Positions 56,628-64,000 of a DNA stretch of 64,000 bases are shown one piece after another. This DNA comes from Marchantia polymorpha subsp. ruderalis (Eukaryota > Streptophyta > Marchantiopsida > Marchantiales > Marchantiaceae). A program made the translations under genes and the position numbers. The stretch lies in the NCBI GenBank assembly GCA_037833965.1, contig AP031354.1, positions 21,368,001 through 21,432,000 on the forward strand, written 5' to 3'. Numbering within the stretch: the first letter of the stretch is position 1; every line of letters starts with the position of its first letter. The notes beneath the pieces are model-generated. The model was not told where the DNA came from. It saw only the letters and a program-made list of their open reading frames with translations, and did not search any database.

Positions 56628-59600
56628 ATGGCTGCATCCTCCCCGACGATGAGCTTGTGGCTTTGGCTGAAGGGACTGTGGACTGTCATCATTGACACAA
56701 TCGGCCAGCGATTTCGATGTCGCCATCTTCCCAAGCGCCTTCCCCTTCCGCACTTCGCCCATTTTACTTGCATCGTCACAGGTTCTACGGGCGGCATTGG
56801 AATGGAAATTGCCCGGTCGGTTTCGATTCTTCACTCTCAGCCTCACACCTTCTCTTTCAATCAAGCACGCGAATTTTTGCTTTTCTTGTGTCTTAAGTAG
56901 TTGTGACCTCCGTGATCGACCTTTCAAGGAGTTCAGTGCAACTGATAATGTCTTCTTCTTTGTGAAGACATTTTGACAGCACTCTGGATTGATAATATTC
57001 ATGCGGAATTGGTAGATGGTTCGAAATCGGAGTGGAGATTGGATTTCAAATATATCTTAGGAAATACGAAAACCTTTGAGATTTGGTATGCGAGTACCTT
57101 CAGCCATTGGTCGAAGAGAAAATATAAGCTGATAATTGCGAAAGACGGTACTGAGCCTGGATAAGGGCCAAACCTTCTTTGGGAAGCTCATCAGAATCTT
57201 AAGTTCTTGATCCTGTTACACTTTACGGTACAAGTGGAAAATTGAAAGTGATAAATTAGGAGAAATTGTCGAAGTATATATATTGCGTTATTGCGCAATC
57301 TGAGGAAGAAATCGTGTTTCCTCTCCAGTGAGTTTGCAGCTTCAGGAGCACATGTGATATTGGCGGTACGAAATACTTCAAATGGGAAGAAGCTGATTGA
57401 GCAATGGACGAAGGAGCGGGAAATTTCCAGAGGTCCAGAAATCAGAGCTGAGGTTTAGTTCTGCCGAAGCATAAACAGTTCACTTGCAATCTTGTAGTGA
57501 TGAAGAGATTGGTTTGTATGAATTATTTGAGAATTCGTGGACATCGTCACCAACAGGAAGTGGAAATGTGCCTACACAAAACTCTGCACGTCCATGGTGA
57601 ACAACTTACGTTGTCAACCATGAAGGCTGCACCACCTAAACAATAAGATTTTGGCATCAAATTCTCGAATTCTTGGATGCTCATAGGTTACTTTACATAA
57701 CTTATGGGACCTGGCTACTAATGCGCAACTACTTCTTTCAGGTGATGGAGCTTGACCTCTTGAAACTCTCCTCCGTCCGTACTTTTGCCCAAGAATGGGA
57801 ACGCAGAAACCTTCCATTGCACGCTCTCATAAACAACGCTGGGATCTTCGCTATGAATGGTATGTGTTGAACATCCGATTCCTGAATAGATTGATTATCA
57901 AAACCTGGATGTACTGAAATCTTTTGCGAGAATCGAGAATCTTTTGGGTGATTCCCTTAGGTGAAATCTTCGAGGATTTTACCTCGACAGATTGATTCTT
58001 AAGTTACCGGGTGGCGTTTAGTCAGTTTTTGTTAGTTTATTCCACTTGCTGTCAGTTGGAAGACCTTGAAATTGTCCTAAAAAATCAGACCTTCAAAAGG
58101 TCGGATATCGGTGTCCTTCTTTTCTTTTTTGTTTCTGTTTGTGTCTTTGCGAAGGGATTCTTATTCACATCTAATCATTGCTGTGTCTCCTCCGTGCAAT
58201 CAGTCAAACAGAAGTTCTCAGATGACGGTTTTGAGCATCATTTGCAAGTGAACTTCTTGGGTAATGCACTTCTGTCTATTTTGCTGCTTCCATCACTTTT
58301 GCGCGGTGCTCCATCTCGGATAATCAATGTCAACTCCTGTGTGAGTGATTCGTACCATCTTGTAGCCATTTTGGTTCATATTAATGTGTAATCAAGATGC
58401 ATTTTATTGGGTAACAAGTTTTTCGCTTCAACTGCATCACTTCTGATTGTACATGCAATCTGAACTTCACATCGGGTTTCAGTGTAGTAGAATGCCTTCA
58501 GTTATAGGTCCCGCCGCTCGTAGGGAGTTCTACTACTCATATGGTGCTAAATAACTATTTAAGTGGTTGAAAAGTGGAGAATGATTTGAAGTCATGAGCA
58601 AAATGGTGACCACATTCTTAGGCTCTGCTTGCCTCATTGTGTTTGTTTTTTTACAGGGTAAAGGAGACACTTTGGACCTAAAGGTTTAAAACTCTGTTTA
58701 GTAGTTCTGCTCATAGGACCTTCTTCGGGACAAGTATTAACTCGTTACCAACGTTTGCCAGATGCACCATATGGGATTTGTAGATCCTGAAGATCTGAAT
58801 ATCACCAAAAGGAGGTATAGCTCTACAGGTGCTTACAGTGGGAGCAAATTGGCTCAGGTGATTAAACTCCTGCATCATAGTACCAAAGTAAAAGCTTATG
58901 TATTCCATCAAGTAGTGCGTTCAAGGCGATCGCCAAAGTTGCAAATTGTCAATGTCCATGAGGATTACATGATCATTGTTTCATTCCGATAGTACTTTGA
59001 GAACATTTGGGTTCAGACCTAGTACTCACAACTGAAAACTTTGCTGCAGCATCTTTTTAGCCGTATTCTTCACATGAGAATTCCTAAGGAGGCTGGTATT
59101 GATGTTATTCTTACTCATCCTGGTGAAGTGATGACGCAAATGGTATGTAGTGGTCTTGTAACTTTAAACACCACTTATGCAGTCTCTGATTTGTAGTTAT
59201 TGATTGAAGTTTTTTTCCCAAAATAGGATTTGAGATTCAGAATGTCTACGTTAAAGTGACTGCCCCGATAGTTAGTGGTCCAAATTTACAACTTTGGGAT
59301 TGCTGATGTAGACGCGGGATTTACCGAAGATTATCCAGAAGGTTGAGGTGATCAGCTCAGTATTCCGACTTTCAGCAGCTGAAGGTGATCACATGTTTCT
59401 TCTTCTTTTAAAGTAGGGCATGGAAGGTTTTTTTTATAATCTTTTACTCTGTAATAGGTGCGTTTTTGTCTGAACCTATCCTGTGCAGCATAAATCCATA
59501 CTCTAGAGTTTTGACTCGCAAAGACTCCTTCCTGTCACTTCAATCTGAGCACAAAAATGTTCATGCAGGTGCGAGAGGTGTGATTTTCTGCGCAACAGAC

Positions 59601-59828
59601 AAGCAGGTCTTCGCGTATACACGAGCTTTACGCGAGATGGGGCAACCTATATGTCCCTACTTTTCATCTAACTGTAAACCTGCGGATGTTGCCAAGCTTG
59701 CTAACGACATGGAAACGGCAATGAAAGTCTGGAACAAGACTCTGGAGCTTTTGGATCTTCCAGCGGACATTGTTGAGAAACAATTTCAAAGAAAAGAGGA
59801 CAGCGCTACTTCAGAAGTTCAATCATGA
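56628..59828 (+). CDS. FEY: FOREVER YOUNG-type short-chain dehydrogenase/reductase
   Basis: Eight exons: 56628-56815, 57329-57452, 57742-57859, 58204-58340, 58762-58857, 59050-59142, 59312-59384, 59569-59828, giving 362 aa in consistent phase (Arabidopsis FEY is about the same length). SDR landmarks in order: N-terminal hydrophobic/basic segment, cofactor loop TGSTGGIG in CIVTGSTGGIGMEIAR, HVILAVRN, MELDLLKLSSVRTF, NNAG in LHALINNAGIFAMNG, SRIINVNSC, and catalytic YxxxK in YSGSKLAQ. FEY-specific parts are MHHMGFVDPEDLN, TRDLPKIIQ, GARGVIFCATD and the C-terminal VWNKTLELLDLPADIVEKQF. FEY was found through a shoot-meristem leaf-fate mutant; its substrate is not established. The last exon starts at 59569, not at the longer open frame before it, because EG-ARG joins as in the family. 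Confidence 0.9.
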
Positions 59829-62800
59829 GGTAATTGCTCAATGGCAGCTTGTGCTTAATAAATGGATTCTTCTAACGGGGAAGTCAGTGTACATTAACTT
59901 TTGTGTATATCTTGACAAGCTACTACAGTTTGTTCTCATGGATGATTGTAAGATGTTCTCAGAATGTATCATTCTGTCATGTTTGCATAACAAGACTGAC
60001 ATGTAAGTGCGAGTTGTCGGAAGTATAATGCATGTAAATTGACAACCTGCATGCTCTCTTCAAAGGCCTAGGGCTTAGTCTCCAAATGCTGAAGGTGGAA
60101 CATTTTTTTGTGGAGCCTGTGATATCGACATTGCAGTGGAGGTAGTGGGTGGCATCAAGAAATATAATTAAGTGTGTCGGCAGCAACGACGAGCTTGTTG
60201 CATTTTGAGACACTGAGTTTAGTCAAAATTGTTCGGAATGTTGTTCAACTAGGTTAGATTCTATCTTATCTTCGATCGCACAACTCGGCCTGTTCTCCAA
60301 CCTTCATTACCTTGTCCGTCCGGTAGTAGTTGAAAGTGCCAATAGTTACGCATCACAATGTCTTCTGTACAACCATTTGCACTAATTCAACGCAATATCA
60401 AACATTGGAGATGAAATTGGGCACACAATTATGTTTAGTGTCGTGAAGTGTTCGATGAAAACTCCGATGATAACAAAATGCTAAGTGGCATACATCGGTT
60501 GCAGGGAATAAAACTGAACTACGTTGTTGGATTGACGGCATGGCTGCATTGAAATGAAAATTGAAAAATGGGGTCATGTGCAGCAATTATCAACTTGTGT
60601 TCATTTAAAAAAAAATCAGATCTCTGTTGTGTTCATTGTACCTCGCTGGAACGCAAAATGAAAGTTAGTTGAGAATGTAACTGTTTAATGGAAAATGAAT
60701 TTTCCAGGTTAAAGGTGACTAACCGGGGTTAGTCTGACCCTAAAACCACAGCACGCAGAATTCGAAAATTTACCAGGTTATTTCAATGACAGTACTAGGG
60801 ATTTTCGAAAGAAAACGTCCCTTCGATTAAGGTACAATTGTGGGGAGATGTGTCTGGTTATAGAAATAGAAATAAGGATGAAATTCTTTTCCAGTCGCAA
60901 CGTGAAGATTTTTATACAAATTTCTTCTTCGACATTGAGTAGAAAGTGGGGATTTGGAGACTCTTCATCGTGAGAGTTTCCACATAGTAGGGGCCTCGTG
61001 GTCACATTCTCTCATGCTTGGAGTGAGTTCTGACTGCATAATCTTGTCAAACTTGGCAACTCAGATTGTCATGATTGTGTCTACAGCAGAAATGCTCCTT
61101 GTCCTAGTACTTTCTTCCATTATGATTTCCAATGCAAACTCTTACTCAATATGTCTGCTTAATGTCTATCGGGTTGTCCGGGCAAGAAAACTAAAGCCAT
61201 ATTTCCCAGTTTCGTACTGAAGTGTTTCTAGATGTTCCTCACGTCAAGTTTGCTATTGCGTCACCCTTGTATCCTAATTGTGGCACATTACTTACCGCGT
61301 CACGTTGCTCCCGAGATTATACTCTGAATATGGATGAAAGATGGACAACATGTGCCAAGAAAATTCAAGGATGCACCACTTAGATATCTGGTTTTACACA
61401 TAGAAGTCAACTGTAAAAGACATTATTTGAATGGAAGGAGTAAGGCTTCAAGGTTTCTTCAAAGGTTCTTCATGGCCGTCGTCGACTTCATCGATGATAA
61501 CTTGTACAGAAGTAAGGAGGACAGCGAATGACGCCTTCTCTTCTGACGGCTATGAAAACAAACTCCCCGCTATTCGAAGCCCATCAATAATTGGTGGGAG
61601 TTTGTTTCCATAGCGGTTAGGGGAAGACGAATGAGTAGTTTACCAAGTCGATCTCCGTCCCTCCATGGTAAAATGCCAACATCGTCCCGCATTCCCTCGC
61701 AGAAGCAAGCGCCAAAAGTCGTAGGAGACTTATAGTGACTTCGGAAACGGTACATGGATACGGAACATCTCTGTGTTGGGCTAAAAGCGCGAAGTGGAGA
61801 GCGAGAGGATCGGAGAAGGGGATGTAGTATAAGTCGAAGGAGAAAGCAGAGAGCTACAGATCAAAATAGGATAAGACATGAATCGAATGATACAATACAA
61901 TTCTAAACGAATACTGATAAGGGTAACGGGAATTGAATGAACCACAAACTGAGTGCACAAAAGTTTTATGCTTCCAAAGTTCTGGCGGAATTCCACTCAC
62001 GCTACATGTCAAAGCTAGTACACATGTAAAACTCAATCATCTCTGAAGTCCAGGAAGTGACCGTCTTCTCACGCACGACGTTAGATATACGCGAGGCATC
62101 ACATAAAAATATGTAGAGATCTGGATTGTAGCTGGTTAGACTAGATTTAACAAGCTTTCTTCCATAGCATTAGTAACCTCACTTGGCTTTCTAATTCCGA
62201 ATACCGCCTGAGTCAGACTTCCAAAGGTTGTCTACGACCTTTCTACGAGATTACTGCTTCTTTGCGCCTAAACCTTCTTTTAAACCCTAAACCCTAGATT
62301 TTTCGAGAAAATTTCTTGTGGGACCCCATCGTAGGGCAGAATGCTCGATGGGATCCAATACGTTCCATTTTACCCTATGGACCCTTACGGCCGTTACCAC
62401 GCCACTAAAGTTCACCGTCACTTATGTTTTTATACGAATTCTTGTAACTGATTTGTTTACATTTCCATGGAAAAAGTAAATTTTCCCGGAAGTTCAGCTA
62501 GTCTGAATTTCCATGGCTGCCAATTTTCAACATGCGAGAGTCCTTGTTCTCACGGCCGAGAATGATTTTACACTTATAATGTATTGGGGTTATTTACTTA
62601 CACTTCTTTTCCAAAACTCTTGGCCGAAATCACGTTAGTTGCTATTTTGGTCCGTGAAGTCACTGCTTTGAGTACCTGAAGGTGCCTCGTTGAAAACTAC
62701 TGAATAAATAAACTTGGGGGAGAAGTCACTTTTCAACAAAGAACCTCAGTTTTTTTCCTAACCAGGACTCAAAGTAGTTACAAGAACTCGTAGTAGAACA

Positions 62801-62953
62801 TCGGTGACGGTGGATCGAACTGCCGTCGGAAGGGTCCCATCGTGCAAAATAGAACGCATTGGGTGTTGCACATTGATGGTGTCCCATCAAGTATTTCTCT
62901 CTAGATTTTTCTTATCCCAATGGTCTGATCTTACGGATAATTCTGTAGCTCTG

Positions 62954-62983
62954 TTAGAGCTCTGCACAGGTGCAGAGCTCTAA
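62954..62983. repeat. Perfect 14-bp inverted repeat with 2-nt loop
   Basis: TTAGAGCTCTGCAC (62954-62967), AG, then GTGCAGAGCTCTAA (62970-62983). Confidence 0.9.
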
Positions 62984-63175
62984 TGAACCTTTGTTTTGCG
63001 TAGTTAGAGTGTTAGTATTTATCTATGCTGTAAAGCACATTAACTCCCTGATATGGTGAAAATCAAAGTTAGAGTTCTTCCTCTTCTTGGAGGTTGCTAC
63101 CGTGTTGTTGAAAGCTAGTATGTATGAGTATAATAAGCTACAAGATCTCATAACAAGATCTCATTATCTCTCGCT

Positions 63176-63231
63176 TTATATATCTTACTCTCCAATCATC
63201 TCTTATTATGATTGGAGAGTAAGATATATAA
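63176..63231. repeat. Perfect 24-bp inverted repeat with 8-nt loop
   Basis: Arms 63176-63199 and 63208-63231 (the right arm begins ATGATTGGAGAGTAAG) with loop CTCTTATT. It lies directly before the ORF at 63232. Confidence 0.9.
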
Positions 63232-63396
63232 CATTTTAATGAGAAGGATAAGTGGTACATGGTGACCGGGGATGGGACGAAGGTCACCATTGGTAGACTT
63301 GGTCCACTTTTGGCTCCTCAGTCAATAGAAAGAGAGCAAGCCAAATATCGCAAGATTAACGAACAGGTTTTAAATTTATTGAATAAAACTTGTTAA
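63232..63396 (+). CDS. Orphan exon-like ORF of unknown function
   Basis: From 63232 the frame is open to TAA at 63394-63396. A plausible donor (CAG|GTTTTA) after 63366 would make 63232-63366 an internal exon. The peptide includes EKDKWYMVTGDGTKVTIGRL and SIEREQAKYRKINEQ, which looks like real protein rather than chance. I do not recognise the family. No start codon or neighbouring exon could be fixed. It may be part of a gene or transposon running to the right of the window. Confidence 0.3.
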   Translation, partial: HFNEKDKWYMVTGDGTKVTIGRLGPLLAPQSIEREQAKYRKINEQVLNLLNKTC

Positions 63397-64000
63397 CTGA
63401 CTGTTATGTTCATGGTCAATATATTATAGCAGACGGTTCAAAAAGATGACAATAAATATCTCTGTTTACGGCAAAAACTATCCAACATAAATCTCATGGC
63501 ATGTGCATTGATGACCGACTAAAATAAACAAAAATGATTCTTGAAGATGAAAAAGCTGGCAATGTGATTGCACATATGGTCAAGTCAGATTACGTGTACA
63601 GGATTGGTGAATCAAACCTCATTTGAACATTGCAGTGTTCGCTTCACAATCCAGCACTCAAAAGGTGATTGCGGAGTATTGAAAGAACTCATGACCAGCA
63701 AAAGATCCACTCCAACGTGTGTTCTAGCATTAAATTTAGAGTTCATTGCTCAAAATTACACATGGAGCCAAACTTAGCCTGAAAAAAAACCTTATCATAA
63801 CCTGCCTGATTGTCACAAACTAATAGGTACCCGATAAAAAAGATTTAAAAGTTGCTATAATTTTACTGCTGCTGAAGACAGAAAGAATCTGACTTTACTC
63901 GTAAATGTACAACTACATCATTGCGTTACTACCACTAACTAACTAAATCAGCGAGTACGCTTTCACAAAGTCACCTTGCTCTGTGATACGTGGAAAATTA
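63397..64000. other. Unassigned right edge of the window
   Basis: One short ORF (63568-63777) without recognisable motifs. Nothing else supported. Confidence 0.4.

Larger units (their letters stand above)
59829..63231. other. Intergenic DNA downstream of FEY
   Basis: No gene recognised. ORFs at 60954-61220 and 61334-61531 have no family features. A short telomere-like run TAAACCCTAAACCCTAG lies at about 62282-62298. Two perfect hairpins near the right end are listed separately. Confidence 0.4.

Noticed and set aside
59466-59568. Longer start of the last FEY exon (SEPILCSINPY...)
   Set aside because: Splicing to the AG at 59568 gives the family-conserved EG-x-R join; the upstream part has no counterpart in FEY proteins and is intron.
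62282-62298. Telomere-like TAAACCCTAAACCCTAG
   Set aside because: Only two units; this is a common telobox-type motif and not evidence for a chromosome end.

Overview
The window is nuclear DNA of a land plant. Its genes are split by GT-AG introns mostly of 60-500 bp, and it carries nested LTR retrotransposons and a LINE. One gene encodes a flagellar/basal-body coiled-coil protein (CCDC146/MBO2), so the plant makes swimming sperm. With compact introns and plant-type genes (LPR ferroxidase, FEY reductase, ICE/AMS-type bHLH, U11/U12-65K), a bryophyte is the best guess (liverwort or moss). The species cannot be fixed from the sequence alone.

Layout. 39-2172 (+): LPR1-type multicopper oxidase. 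2173-6031: mostly non-coding, with one unassigned exon-like ORF and a perfect 22-bp hairpin. 6032-8930 (-): decayed ROCO (LRR-Roc-COR, TORNADO1-like) pseudogene, cut off at its 5' side by a transposon. 8931-26067: a Russian-doll transposon block. An old, mutated Ty1/copia element (-) has been entered by two young Ty3/gypsy chromoviruses in the same orientation: copy A at 9627-15688 (target duplication GTATT) and copy B at 18660-24714 (target duplication CTACT). It also holds a head-to-head pair of relic LTRs at 17489-18093. 27446-30185 (+): U11/U12-65K minor-spliceosome protein with no visible N-terminal RRM. 31640-35750 (-): degenerate L1-type LINE. 39584-41509 (+): bHLH-ACT transcription factor. 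43322-44010 (-): unrecognised broken gene. 44565-52640 (+): CCDC146/MBO2 with at least 21 exons. 52900-55640: very AT-rich stretch containing a MITE-like element. 56628-59828 (+): FEY short-chain dehydrogenase/reductase. 59829-64000: non-coding with two perfect hairpins and an orphan exon-like ORF.

The most notable content is the chromovirus. Gag and pol are separate ORFs in different frames. They are joined by what reads as a complete -1 ribosomal frameshift signal: slippery GGGAAAC, a 7-nt spacer, and an H-type pseudoknot with the gag stop inside stem 1. The leader between primer binding site and gag carries two overlapping small ORFs whose products resemble each other, so they look like a tandem duplication. 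The U3 region has four evenly arranged TGACGTGGC-type bZIP sites upstream of the TATA box. Copy A looks fully intact. Copy B has identical LTRs but three lesions (leader ORF, gag, and a conserved RT glycine), so it may have been moved in trans by an intact relative.

The host genes do not form a pathway. Each appears to be an independent single gene, and the transposon block separates the ROCO remnant from the U11/U12-65K gene.
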